Assembly (NCBI GenBank): GCA_938015595.1
Contig: CALLPI010000002.1
Coordinates: 1 to 64,000, forward strand
DNA length: 64,000 nucleotides
Origin: an uncultured Saprospiraceae bacterium
Lineage (GTDB): Bacteria; Bacteroidota; Bacteroidia; Chitinophagales; Saprospiraceae
Reading direction: 5' to 3'
Under the pieces are notes generated by a model, which was not told the origin of the DNA, made no database searches, and saw only the letters and a program-made list of their open reading frames with translations. Each line of letters begins with the position of its first letter. Within the stretch, counting starts at the first letter, position 1. Shown piece after piece: positions 18,542-28,100 of the stretch. A program made the translations under genes and the position numbers.

Positions 18542-19619
18542 AGAGATTGGTATCTCGCGTACCGCCGTTGTGCCGATTAGAACTGAAAATCAGTTTTTTA
18601 CCATCAAATGAAAACATGGGAAAAGCATCGAAAGTGGGGTCAAAAGTGATCTGCTCAAGCCCAGTGCCATCGAGATTGATCATGAAAAGGTTGAACTGGT
18701 AGCCGCGCGGCGCATGATGGTTGGAGCTGAAAATGATTTTCTGGCCGGACGGGTGGAAGTAAGGCGCCCAATTGGCCTTGCCCAAACTGGTGACTTGCCG
18801 GAGGTCGGAGCCGTCCACATTGCACACAAAGATTTCCATGTAGGTGGGTTGTACCAGGCCTTTGCTCAAGAGTTCTTTATATTCCTGGATTTCGGCCTCT
18901 GCTTTGGGGCGTGAAGCTCTGAACACGAGTTTTTTGCCATCGGGCGAGAAGAAAGCACCACCGTCGTAGCCCAAGGCGTGGGTCACCTGGCGAGGGTTTT
19001 TGCCGTCAATATCCATAATCCAGAGCTCAAGGTCGCCGGAGCGCATGGAAGTGAACACGATTTTGTCGCCTCGAGGCGATACCGTAGCTTCGGCATCGTA
19101 GCCTTGGGTGTAGGTGAGTTGCTGAAGGATTTTGCCGTTGAGGTCAGCCACGAAGATGTCGTAAGTATCATAAATGGGCCACACGTATTTGTCGCTGCGC
19201 TGGGGCATATGCGGGCAGGCGGCATCCCCCAGGTGGGTAGAGGCGTACAGGAAGGTTTTGTTGTCCGGCATGAAATAGGAGCAAGTGGTTCTACCCTTGG
19301 AGGTGCTGACCATGCGTGGCTGAAACTTTGCGAAGGATTTGGAAGGCAATGTGGCGGTGAATATCTGATCGCAAGCAACGCCCCAGGCAGCATAGTCGGA
19401 CTGGAAGACAATCTTGCGGTTGTCAAAACTGAAATAGGCCTCGGCATTGTTGCCGCCAAAGGTAAGCTGGCGTAGGTTGGCCAGGTGCTTTTCCTGGGGG
19501 TAGCGCAGGGTGTCATAGGCAGGAGCCTTGGCAGTGGCAGATTTGCCGGAGGTCTGACATTGGGCAAAGAGTATGCCCATACACAAAACAAAAGCAGATG
19601 CAATAAGAGTGTATTTCAT
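18519..19619 (-). CDS. TolB-like PD40 beta-propeller lipoprotein
   Basis: A 366-residue protein with a lipoprotein signal (MKYTLIASAFVLCMGILFAQ then Cys), so probably anchored in the outer or inner membrane facing the periplasm or surface. Several PD40 (WD40-like TolB) strands are visible: AYFSFDNRKIVFQSD, ATVSPRGDKIVFTSMRSGD, AFFSPDGKKLVFRASRP, PYFHPSGQKIIFSSNHH and PMFSFDGKKLIFSSNRH. Together they suggest a five- to six-bladed propeller. Such proteins often bind peptides or polymers; no enzyme active site was recognised. It is convergent with and overlaps the histidine kinase by 23 bp. Confidence 0.85.
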   Translation of the reverse strand: MKYTLIASAFVLCMGILFAQCQTSGKSATAKAPAYDTLRYPQEKHLANLRQLTFGGNNAEAYFSFDNRKIVFQSDYAAWGVACDQIFTATLPSKSFAKFQPRMVSTSKGRTTCSYFMPDNKTFLYASTHLGDAACPHMPQRSDKYVWPIYDTYDIFVADLNGKILQQLTYTQGYDAEATVSPRGDKIVFTSMRSGDLELWIMDIDGKNPRQVTHALGYDGGAFFSPDGKKLVFRASRPKAEAEIQEYKELLSKGLVQPTYMEIFVCNVDGSDLRQVTSLGKANWAPYFHPSGQKIIFSSNHHAPRGYQFNLFMINLDGTGLEQITFDPTFDAFPMFSFDGKKLIFSSNRHNGGTRDTNLFIADWVE

Positions 19620-19685
19620 TTTTTAGTTGCGAATTTAGAGCACTTTGCCACGGAAATTGTCATTCGAACGTAAGTTTTTGCCCAT

Positions 19686-20831
19686 ATGGACTATGCACCG
19701 CTTTTTCAACACGTACTTTTCCAGAGCCGGCAACGGATAGCTTTGCTTTGCAATCAGAGTAGCTACGATTTTGCTGCCAGGGCTTACTTGTTTGACTTGC
19801 TCATTGCCCAAAGACGCCTACATCGCCTGCTATTGCCGGAGCACGGCTTGTTTTCCGAAAGGCAAGACCAGGAAGGACAAGGGCACGGCCTGTACCAGGG
19901 CGTAGAATGCCGCTCCTTATACGACCCCGACAAGTCAAACATTGTACCCACTCCCGCGTGCCTGGAAGGATGTGATGCACTGCTGATTGACGTGCCCAAC
20001 GTGGGCGCCAGGTATTACACCTATCATACGCACATGTATTGGCTGTTGCGCTGCTTGCGCGATCATCACATACATATACCTGTATGGGTGGTGGACCGGC
20101 CCAACCTTGCTGGCAGCAAGATAGAAGGTACGCCCATGCCGGCCCGATACGCATCTTTCGTAGGGCTGGAAGGCTTACCACATCGGCATGGCATGAATAC
20201 GGGGCAGCTTGTACGCTGGATGTGCGCCCGCTTGCGCTACAACTTGCCGCTGTACGTAGTGCCTCTTGCTGGCTATGCCCAAAGCCCGTTTATTCCGCCA
20301 TCGCCCAATATTCCGTATCTCGGCACGGTGCAGGTGTATGCTGGGCAGTGTCTGTGGGAAGCAACTGCCTGGAGCGAAGGAAGGGGAACCACCCAGCCTT
20401 TTGAATTAGTTGGCCATCCGGAGCTTTACTGGGAAGCCAGCATACAAATGGCCAGGCTGTTCAACAGTCGCTTCGCCGGGCAGGCCTTACTGCGCCCCGT
20501 GCGCTTTATTCCCTCGTTTCACAAGCACCAGGGCAAGGTATGTACGGGGTTTCAGCTGCATGTATTGACTCCTGGAAGCTATCATTCGCTCTGGGGAGCA
20601 CTGTACGCCATGCGTCTGGCCAGAGCACTTATGACAGCCGACACCTTCTGGCGATCAGGGGCTTATGAGTTTGATTCGCCTTGCACAGCGGCGCAAGTAC
20701 TAGCAGGGGATGATTTGCTTATCGCGTTTGTAAATGGTGAGGTACCAGAGCAAGAGGTAGAAAAATATTTGCACAGCGAAGAATCTCAGTGGCGCTACAC
20801 TATCTTGCAACTGAGTGAGCGCACGACCTAG
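19686..20831 (+). CDS. DUF1343 / NamZ-like exo-beta-N-acetylmuramidase family protein
   Basis: A 381-residue member of the DUF1343 family. Characterised members (NamZ) remove N-acetylmuramic acid from the ends of muropeptide-derived glycans in cell-wall recycling. Family blocks visible are LLPEHGLFS near residue 52, LIDVPNVGARYYTYHTHMYWLL near 100, VVDRPNLAGSKIEGTPM, FVGLEGLPHRHGMNTGQLV, and late FIPSFHKHQGKVCTGFQLHV. Most homologues carry a signal peptide, but this start (MDYAPLFQHVLFQ) shows none, so it may be cytoplasmic or a longer start may be missed. The -7-like TAAGTTTTTG just upstream is imperfect. Confidence 0.82.
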   Translation: MDYAPLFQHVLFQSRQRIALLCNQSSYDFAARAYLFDLLIAQRRLHRLLLPEHGLFSERQDQEGQGHGLYQGVECRSLYDPDKSNIVPTPACLEGCDALLIDVPNVGARYYTYHTHMYWLLRCLRDHHIHIPVWVVDRPNLAGSKIEGTPMPARYASFVGLEGLPHRHGMNTGQLVRWMCARLRYNLPLYVVPLAGYAQSPFIPPSPNIPYLGTVQVYAGQCLWEATAWSEGRGTTQPFELVGHPELYWEASIQMARLFNSRFAGQALLRPVRFIPSFHKHQGKVCTGFQLHVLTPGSYHSLWGALYAMRLARALMTADTFWRSGAYEFDSPCTAAQVLAGDDLLIAFVNGEVPEQEVEKYLHSEESQWRYTILQLSERTT

Positions 20832-21128
20832 CACTGCGAAGCTCCCGCTCCCCATTACTCCTTTCCCTCCTTGCTCCTCCTCCGCCTTCTGCTCTTGAAT
20901 GTTGCAGATAGTGCTGTTGAAATTGATGCCGATACTTGACACGGACTTGCTTGGGTACCAAAGGGCCTGGTGGCAGTGCTTTTTTCGGATTTGCTCCGAC
21001 CTTGGTACTTTGCCCCAGTTTGAGCTACAGATGTATAGCCCTTGGCAGGCTATCCCGCTACGGCGCCAATGCAGCCATAGGAGGAGGTGCATGCGCAAAG
21101 GCAGGAAAAAACGCACAGATAGGTCTGC
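20832..21128. other. Intergenic stretch between convergent genes, nothing recognised
   Basis: About 300 bp between the stops of the NamZ-like gene and the S46 peptidase. Short frames exist on both strands but show no family motif. No clear terminator hairpin was seen. Confidence 0.4.
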
Positions 21129-23330
21129 TTATCGCTCCTTGCGAGCTGGTGGATTAGCCGCGCTTTTCTTGGGATGAACCAACTTCATTTCCTGTACCAG
21201 ATGAGAAGCACCCCCAAATTTGTCAATGAGGAAGAGCACATACCGGATGTCCACCATAATATTGCGGCAGATGTTGGGGTCGTAGTAGAGATCGCTCATG
21301 GTGCCTTCCCACTGCCGGTCAAAATTGAGGCCGATAAGGTTGCCATGGGCATCAATAGCGGGGCTGCCACTGTTGCCTCCGGTGGTGTGATTGCTGCCAG
21401 TAAAAGCTACAGGCATTTTGCCGTTGGCGGCTGCATAGGGGCCAAAGTCGCGATTTTGGTACAGTTGTATCAATTTGGCAGGCACGTCAAACTCATAGTC
21501 GCCGGGCACATATTTTTCTATGACGCCATCCAGATAGGTGATATGCTTGTAGCGGATGCCATCGCGTGGGTCAGAGCCTACTACTTGACCATAGCTGACG
21601 CGCAAGGTGCTGTTGGCGTCAGGGAAGAAGCGTTTTTCGGGAAAAACGAGCATTTGAGCTTCCATGTAGAGGCGTTGCAAGCGGTCAATGTCTTGTCGGA
21701 TACGGCTGACCGGCCTGATGAGGCGCTCGCTATTGGTTTCGGTGATGGAGCGCGCCAGCAGGTAAGCAGGGTCCTTGCTGACTGCGACGACGAGGTCTTC
21801 CGGCTTTACCCTGGCCATTTGCAGTACCTGGTCGCCACGGGTGAGCACACTGTTGGCGAATAGCTCGGCAGTCCAGAGCGCGTAATCTTTACCATAGGCG
21901 TTGGATTGTTCAATGGCTTCCTTGGCCAGATAGTCGCTCTGTACTTTTTTCATGTACAAAGCCAGCAGTTCGGTGCACACCTGTTGGTCCACCTCCGGAC
22001 AGTAATCTTTGTAAAAGTTTTCCAGATAGGCAACGAGCTGGGGGCTGCGCTTGCGCAGTTCGTCGGTGCCGTTGTTGTGCAAGATGTTGACATAGGTAGA
22101 AAAGGCATTGGCCAACTGGAATAACTCAATATTGCGGCTGCCGATTTCGGTGGCATACTCAAGGCTTTGCAGGTATGTGCCAAGATTTTTGTAGGCCGCA
22201 ATCAGTTCGTCGAGCAGTGTGCCGTACTTGAATTTCCAATCGGGATGTGCTATTACCCGTTGTTGGAAGTCTTGCTCGTAGCTGCGCTTTTTGGCTACAG
22301 CTTTGGCAGCCATCAACCCTTGAGTTTCGCCTTTCCACTTTTTCCAGGCATTGGCCAAGCGGGCTTGTTTGGATACATATTGCAAGCGGACCTGGGCATT
22401 AGTACGCATAGCTTCATCATAGACGGCCAGGGTTTTGTCGCGTACAGCGATGCGCGCTGGGTTGATAATTTCGATAGTTTGCTCTACAGCAATGGCAGGC
22501 AAATAGGCATTGGTAGCTCCCGGAAAACCAAATACAAGGGTAAAATCGCCTTCCTCTACGCCATCCAGAGAGATGGGCAAGAAGTGGCGGGGCTTAAAAG
22601 GCACGTTGTCAGGCGAGTATTCTGCCGGGCGATTGTTGCGGTCGGCATAAATGCGAAACAGGGAAAAGTCGCCGGTGTGGCGCGGCCATACCCAGTTGTC
22701 GGTATCTTTGCCGAAGCTGCCAATGGAAGCCGGCGGCGCGCCTACCAACCGGATGTCGCGGTAGGTTTCAGTCACAAAGAGGTAGTATTGGTTGCCATGA
22801 AAGAAAGGGCGTACCAGGGTTTCCTGCCAGGATTCGCGCTGAGCAGCCTGGCGCACAGTGGCAATGTTTTGGTCTATTTGCAGTTGGCGCATGCCCTCTG
22901 GCATTTCGGAGCTGACGTTTTCGAGTACGGCTTTGGTCACGTCTTCGATCCTGACGATGAAGGTAACAAACAGGCCGGGATTGGGGAGTTCTTCCGCCAG
23001 GTTCTTGGCCCAAAAGCCATTAGCATAGTAGTTTTGTTCCAGGGTAGAATGTGCCTGAATGCGGCTTTCTCCGCAGTGGTGGTTAGTGAGCAACAGCCCC
23101 TGGCCGGAGATAACCTCGCCGGTACAGCCGCCGCCAAAGTGTACAATAGCATCCTTGAGGCTACCTCTATTGACGCTGTAGATGTCTTCAGCGCTCATCT
23201 TCATACCAAGGCTTTTCATTTCTGCCTCATTGAGCTGCTTGAGCAACAAGGGCAGCCACATACCCTCGGTAGCAGAAAGTTGGAAGATCGCGAAACAACA
23301 GCAAAAAACGAGGATGAAGGCCTTTTTCAT
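21129..23330 (-). CDS. S46 family dipeptidyl-peptidase, DPP11-like
   Basis: A 733-residue serine exopeptidase with a signal peptide (MKKAFILVFCCCFAIFQLSA), thus periplasmic. S46 enzymes release dipeptides from oligopeptides in amino-acid-fermenting or proteolytic Bacteroidota. The catalytic His is His85 in LLLTNHHCG, the Asp is probably in WPRHTGDF, and the Ser is Ser654 in GGNSGSPAID. In the family, the residue 18 positions after the Ser decides specificity: Gly in DPP7 (hydrophobic P1) and Arg in Porphyromonas DPP11 (acidic P1). Here it is Arg672 (NFDRQWEG), so cleavage after Asp/Glu is predicted. The position match to DPP11 numbering (His85, Ser655, Arg673) is within one residue. Confidence 0.93.
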   Translation of the reverse strand: MKKAFILVFCCCFAIFQLSATEGMWLPLLLKQLNEAEMKSLGMKMSAEDIYSVNRGSLKDAIVHFGGGCTGEVISGQGLLLTNHHCGESRIQAHSTLEQNYYANGFWAKNLAEELPNPGLFVTFIVRIEDVTKAVLENVSSEMPEGMRQLQIDQNIATVRQAAQRESWQETLVRPFFHGNQYYLFVTETYRDIRLVGAPPASIGSFGKDTDNWVWPRHTGDFSLFRIYADRNNRPAEYSPDNVPFKPRHFLPISLDGVEEGDFTLVFGFPGATNAYLPAIAVEQTIEIINPARIAVRDKTLAVYDEAMRTNAQVRLQYVSKQARLANAWKKWKGETQGLMAAKAVAKKRSYEQDFQQRVIAHPDWKFKYGTLLDELIAAYKNLGTYLQSLEYATEIGSRNIELFQLANAFSTYVNILHNNGTDELRKRSPQLVAYLENFYKDYCPEVDQQVCTELLALYMKKVQSDYLAKEAIEQSNAYGKDYALWTAELFANSVLTRGDQVLQMARVKPEDLVVAVSKDPAYLLARSITETNSERLIRPVSRIRQDIDRLQRLYMEAQMLVFPEKRFFPDANSTLRVSYGQVVGSDPRDGIRYKHITYLDGVIEKYVPGDYEFDVPAKLIQLYQNRDFGPYAAANGKMPVAFTGSNHTTGGNSGSPAIDAHGNLIGLNFDRQWEGTMSDLYYDPNICRNIMVDIRYVLFLIDKFGGASHLVQEMKLVHPKKSAANPPARKER

Positions 23331-23355
23331 AGTATTATCTGGTTTTTGAAGGCCT

Positions 23356-23363
23356 CAAAAATA
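23356..23363 (-). promoter_or_regulatory. Candidate -7 box of the S46 peptidase gene
   Basis: The minus strand reads TATTTTTG, matching TAnnTTTG, about 26 bp before the ATG at 23330. No good -33 TTG lies at the right distance, so it is weaker than the other promoters listed. Confidence 0.4.
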
Positions 23364-23378
23364 ACAATTTTCGCCAGT

Positions 23379-23993
23379 TTACCGCTTGCGCATTTCTACG
23401 AAGAGCTCCCGGCCGGCTCGCGGTGCGATAGAGTCTGGGGCGATATCCATGTGCAAAATGTCAAAAAACGGGCTGAAGAGTAAGCGATACTCCTGTGCTA
23501 CCCCCCCAAATGGCGGCCCTGGCTGTTCGAAGTGTTCGGCAAAGAGTAGTCCCGCCAGTATGCCGCCTGGGCGCAGCAATTGTGCGGCCTGACGCACATA
23601 GTCGGGGCGCAGAGCGGGGTCAATAGCACAAAAGAAAGTTTGCTCTAAGATGAGATCGAACGCTTGTTGAAGTTGGAAGAAGTCTGCCACTAAGATATGT
23701 TCAGCAGGAAAATCGGGCGCTGCCCTCCGCAGATGCTCGAAGGCGGAGGCCACCCAGTCGCACACCCACACTTGTGCAAACCCGTGCTGGTGTAGCCATA
23801 CCGCTTCATAAGCTCTGCCAGCGCCGGGGATGAGGATACGTTGCGAGCGATCAGCTATTCCGCTCATGTAGCGGATGATAGGCGGCGAGGCGTGTCCAAT
23901 GTCCCAGCCAGTTTGTCGTTGCTCGTAGCGCTGTGCCCAGTAGCGTTGGTTCAATTCGGGCAGCGAAGTGTCGTTGGCATATGTATTGGTCAT
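23379..23993 (-). CDS. TPMT-family SAM-dependent methyltransferase
   Basis: A 204-residue cytosolic methyltransferase of the thiopurine S-methyltransferase family. The frame is open to a TTG at 23999, but the ATG at 23993 (MTNTYAND) is the likely start. Visible motifs are YWAQRYEQRQTGWDIG at the N-terminus, the SAM-binding loop RILIPGAGRAYEA near residue 53, acidic strand end VWVCDWVASAF, DFFQL, and CAIDPALRPDYV. The natural substrate is unknown; bacterial relatives methylate thiols, selenium or tellurium compounds. It starts 16 bp after the stop of the upstream TRAP-type gene, so the two are probably co-transcribed. Confidence 0.85.
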   Translation of the reverse strand: MTNTYANDTSLPELNQRYWAQRYEQRQTGWDIGHASPPIIRYMSGIADRSQRILIPGAGRAYEAVWLHQHGFAQVWVCDWVASAFEHLRRAAPDFPAEHILVADFFQLQQAFDLILEQTFFCAIDPALRPDYVRQAAQLLRPGGILAGLLFAEHFEQPGPPFGGVAQEYRLLFSPFFDILHMDIAPDSIAPRAGRELFVEMRKR

Positions 23994-24009
23994 ACTCAAA
24001 GTACGAAGG

Positions 24010-25134
24010 TCAAATGGGTTGCAGTTCCTCGTAAAAGGGGCGCTCTGTCAAAGCCGCATAACGCCTGGCCAATTGCCGAAACGCCTGGTAAGATTGATAT
24101 ACCTCCTGGGCAGCTGGGCTACGCGAAATGATTTCTTCGATTACGCCGACGGCGTAGGCGCGCAGTTGGTCAATAACCTCTGGCGGAAATGCCCTGATCT
24201 TCAGACCTTCAGCAGCCATTTCGGCTAGCGCCTTGGCATTGCGTGCCTCCATTTCGCACAGGCACCAGTGATTGGCCGCCCAGGCAGCAACGCGCACAAT
24301 TTCCTGCAAATCGGACGGCAACTGGGCAAATTTGTCGCGATTGATAAAAAACTCCAGCATGGTGCCGGGTTCGTGCCAGCCAGGATAGTAATAGTATGGA
24401 GCAATCTCGTGAAAACCCATGAGCCGGTCGTGGTATGGTCCCAGCCATTCAGCAGCATCAATAACGCCGCGCTCCAGCCCGGTGTAAATCTCGCCGCCGG
24501 GTAGTAATACCGGTGCACCGCCAGCTTTTTCGAGTACGCGCCCGCCCAGGCCAGGAATGCGCATTTTGAGGCCCTTGAAGTCTTGGATGCGGTTGATTTC
24601 GCGCCTGAACCACCCGCCCATTTGCACGCCGGTATTGCCGCCGGGCAGGGGTAGGAGGTTGAACGGCTGGTAGAGTTTTTCCCAAAGTTCCATACCACCG
24701 CCGCTGAACAACCAGGCATTTACTTGCTGGGCGTTCATACCAAACGGCACGGTAGCAAAAAATGAGGCTGCGGGTTCTTTGCCAGCCCAGTAGTAAGCTG
24801 CGCCATGCCCAACTTCGGCTACGCCGTTGCGCACCGCATCGAAAGCCTCCAGTGGAGGAGCCAACTCACCGCCACCAAACACCTTAATGTCAAGCCGCCC
24901 GCCCGACATAGCCCTGACCATTTGCGCAAAGCGAATAGATACCTCGCCGATGACGGGGAAATTGGGGGGCCAAGTGGTTGTCAGCTTCCAGTGAAATACT
25001 TCTGAACTGATGCTGCTGCTGTTGTGACCAGATGACTGGGCGCGCCCCGGCCCTAGCAACGCGCGCAGCGCCACTGGCAATCCGATGGTACCAATAGCCA
25101 GACCCTTGAAAAAAGTTTTGCGCGAGATGGGCAT
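24010..25134 (-). CDS. TRAP transporter substrate-binding protein (DctP/TakP-like), orphan
   Basis: A 374-residue periplasmic binding protein of the DctP family. The N-terminus MPISRKTFFKGLAIGTIGLP resembles a Tat signal but has Arg-Lys where Tat normally has Arg-Arg. The family core is visible: KLTTTWPPNFPVIGE, GGRLDIKVFGGGELAPPLE, the AVRNGVAEVGHGAAYYW block, the carboxylate-binding Arg region LKMRIPGLGG, and GVIDAAEWLGPYHD. It resembles TakP-type proteins that bind 2-oxo acids. The DctQ/DctM membrane subunits needed for uptake are not in the window. It sits between a BNR propeller gene (21 bp upstream) and a methyltransferase (16 bp downstream). Confidence 0.9.
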   Translation of the reverse strand: MPISRKTFFKGLAIGTIGLPVALRALLGPGRAQSSGHNSSSISSEVFHWKLTTTWPPNFPVIGEVSIRFAQMVRAMSGGRLDIKVFGGGELAPPLEAFDAVRNGVAEVGHGAAYYWAGKEPAASFFATVPFGMNAQQVNAWLFSGGGMELWEKLYQPFNLLPLPGGNTGVQMGGWFRREINRIQDFKGLKMRIPGLGGRVLEKAGGAPVLLPGGEIYTGLERGVIDAAEWLGPYHDRLMGFHEIAPYYYYPGWHEPGTMLEFFINRDKFAQLPSDLQEIVRVAAWAANHWCLCEMEARNAKALAEMAAEGLKIRAFPPEVIDQLRAYAVGVIEEIISRSPAAQEVYQSYQAFRQLARRYAALTERPFYEELQPI

Positions 25135-25155
25135 GACAAACTTTTTGGCGATGCA

Positions 25156-28100
25156 TTATCGCAAACGCGGCCACAAAGTTAGCCATTCTTGCTGAATTCC
25201 CGAGGCCGAATCACCAGTGTTGTTTTCTGCCTGCATAAAGGCTTCGAAAGTCTTGTGGGTGATATTAGCCTTTCGAGCTTTGCTCAGCAGCAGGTTGAGT
25301 GTGGCTACCTCTCCGTTCAGCATGTCTTGTACGTGGGCATCCAGTGCCTGTATGGTGTTTTGCATTTTGTCGGTCAGCATCAGTTGGGTTTGTGTGGGTC
25401 TGCCAGGAAAAGACACCACCTGGCGGTACAGGTCGGAGAGTTCTTCACGCAGGGCTTCATCTTCATTGACGTAGCCATCGCCGCCCATAAACACGAGCGC
25501 ATCCTTTTCTTTGCCTGCCTTGTCGGCCAGTTTGTTGAGGGAGGTTTTGAGCTTGCCTTTGGTTTGGGGGTAGAGGGCTTTGGCCTGTTTTTCTACGTCG
25601 GCCAATACATCGTAGAGGTAGGCCAGGCGCTCGTTGAGGCGATACAGGCGCATGGTAGTTTCATGTTGAAGATTGCGGTCGGCAGCAGTGTAAGGCGAGC
25701 GCGGGTCGTTGACCAAGGTGAAGTTGTGCTCATAGGTGTCATTACCTTTGATAAGCCTCACTTGGTACTCGCCGGCAGGTAAGTTGGGGCCAAAGAGCGA
25801 GCCGAAGAGCGCCTGGCGGTTGTTGGTGGGTGCCGACTTGGGTTTTTCCATAGCGGTAGGCATCTCTACTACATTAATACCGGCACTTTTACCGGCAGGC
25901 AGGGTACGCAGCAGTTGACCGTCTTTCCACACTTCGATGTACATTTTGCCGAAGGTGTGCCGCTTGTTCATGTAATAGACAATTTTGGCGGCACTGCTGG
26001 GGTTGGCACCCACAAACTGCCCCTGACCACCAAACCAGCCTCCACCAGCGCCGGGGTCGCGCAGCAGGGTAGGCGCAGTAGCGAAGAAGTGTAGTGGCTT
26101 GGCCAGTACTTCGGGGGTGATCTGGCGCAGCGGGGTGATATCGTCAATTATAATAGCGCCGCGGCCATGCGTGCCCAGTACCAGTGCGTGATCGCGCGGG
26201 TGTATGGCAATGTCATGCACAGCTACTTTGGGGAGGTTGTTTTCAAATCTGGCCCAGTTAATGCCCCCGTCCACTGAAATGAACAAGCCAAACTCTGTGC
26301 CAAGAAAAAGCAGATTGGGGTTTACCAAGTCTTGCCGGATGCAAAAAGCGTAGCCTTTTACCTGAGACGTAGCCAAGTTGGCCCAGGTCTGTCCGCCATC
26401 CGTAGTCTTGTAGAGGTAGGTCTTCATGTCGCCAGTGCGATGCCCGTCGAAAGTGACGAAAGCCGTGAGGCGGTCGTGAGGGCTAGGCTCTACAAAAGAT
26501 ACCCAGGTATTGGCGGGCAGGCCAGGTACTTTGCCTGCTACATTGATCCAGCTCTGGCCGGCATTGAAGGTAACCTGAAGGTTGCCATCGTCGGTGCCAA
26601 CCCAAATAATGCGCTCGTCTTTGGGGGATTCGCCAATGACGTAGATGGTGCAGTGATTTTCTGCACTGGAGTTATCAATAGTCAGGCCACCGGATTCTTT
26701 CTGCTTGAGTTTATTGGGGTCGTTGGTAGTCAGGTCGGGCGAGATGCGCTTCCAGGAGTCGCCTTTGTCTTCAGACACAAACAGGTATTGCGCGCCGAAG
26801 TACATGCGATTGGGGTTATTGGGGCTGAGGTGGATGGGAGCATTCCAGTTGAAGCGGTATTTTTCCTTTTCTTCGGTGGGGTAGGGCTTGATTTGCTGAG
26901 CCATGCCGGTTTTTTTGTTGTAGCGCACCAGATTGCCGCCCTGATATTCTGCAAAGACGACGTCCTTATCGGTGGGATGCCTGAACGACCAGAAGCCATC
27001 GCCGCCGAAAGTGGTCTGCCAGTCCGCATTGGTAATGCCCCCGGCCTTTTGGGAAGGCGCAAACCAGGAGCCGTTGTCTTGCAGACCGCCATACACATTA
27101 AAGGGCGTATCGTCGTCCACACTGATGCGATAAAACTGAGCTACCGGTAGGTTCATAAACATCCTGAAAGAGCGCCCTCGATCAAAAGACTCATACACGC
27201 CGCCGTCAGTGCCAATGAGGATGTGTTTGGTATTATTGGGATTGACCCAAACCGTATGCACGTCAGAGTGCACGCTGCCAGGCATAGGCCGGAAACTTTT
27301 GCCCCTGTTCTCACTGATGATGAGGTTGAGCCCGCATTTATAGATGATGCTGTCATTTTTAGGGTCGGCCACCAGCGTAGAGAAGTAAAAGGGGCGTATG
27401 GTCGTACCCGACTCGTTGTTGACTTTTTCCCAAGAGGCGCCAGCATCGGTACTCAGGTAGAGGCCTTTTTTGTCTTTGGACTTGCACTCTACGGTTAGAT
27501 AGACGATGCTGGGGTTGGAAGGTGCTACGGCTACGGCCATACGTCCGAGGGTTTCCTGTGGCAGGCCGTTGTGCACAGTCTTCCAAGTTTGGCCGCCGTC
27601 AGTAGTTTTGTACAAGCCGCTTTTGCCGCCAAAGCCAGAGTCGAAAAACCAAGGCCAGCGGCGAAACCCCCACATGGCGGCATAGAGTACGTCGGGATTT
27701 TGAGGGTCAATAGCCAAGTCGGCGGCGCCGGTGTTTTCGTCAATGTAGAGGATGCGCACCCAAGTTTGGCCGCCGTCGGTGGTTTTATACACGCCGCGTT
27801 CTTCGTTGGCATCCCAAAGGTGGCCGAGGGCCGCCACGTAGGCAATGTCGGGGTTGGAGGGATGCAGGATAATATCGCTTATGTGCTCTGTGTTTTTGAG
27901 GCCGAGATGTTTCCAGGTTTGGCCACCATCGGTGGTTTTGTACACGCCATCACCTACGGACACGCTGTTGCGCACGTTGGCCTCGCCTGTGCCTACCCAC
28001 ACAATATCGGGGTTGTTTTGGTCAATGGCCAATGCGCCGATAGATTGGCTGTGCTCGTCGAAAACAGGGCGAAACTCCGCCCCACCGCTCACGCTTTTCC

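Noticed and set aside
22167-23483. Plus-strand frame of 438 codons opposite the S46 peptidase
   Set aside because: The peptidase has complete catalytic motifs and a signal peptide; the opposite frame shows none and spans the intergenic promoter.
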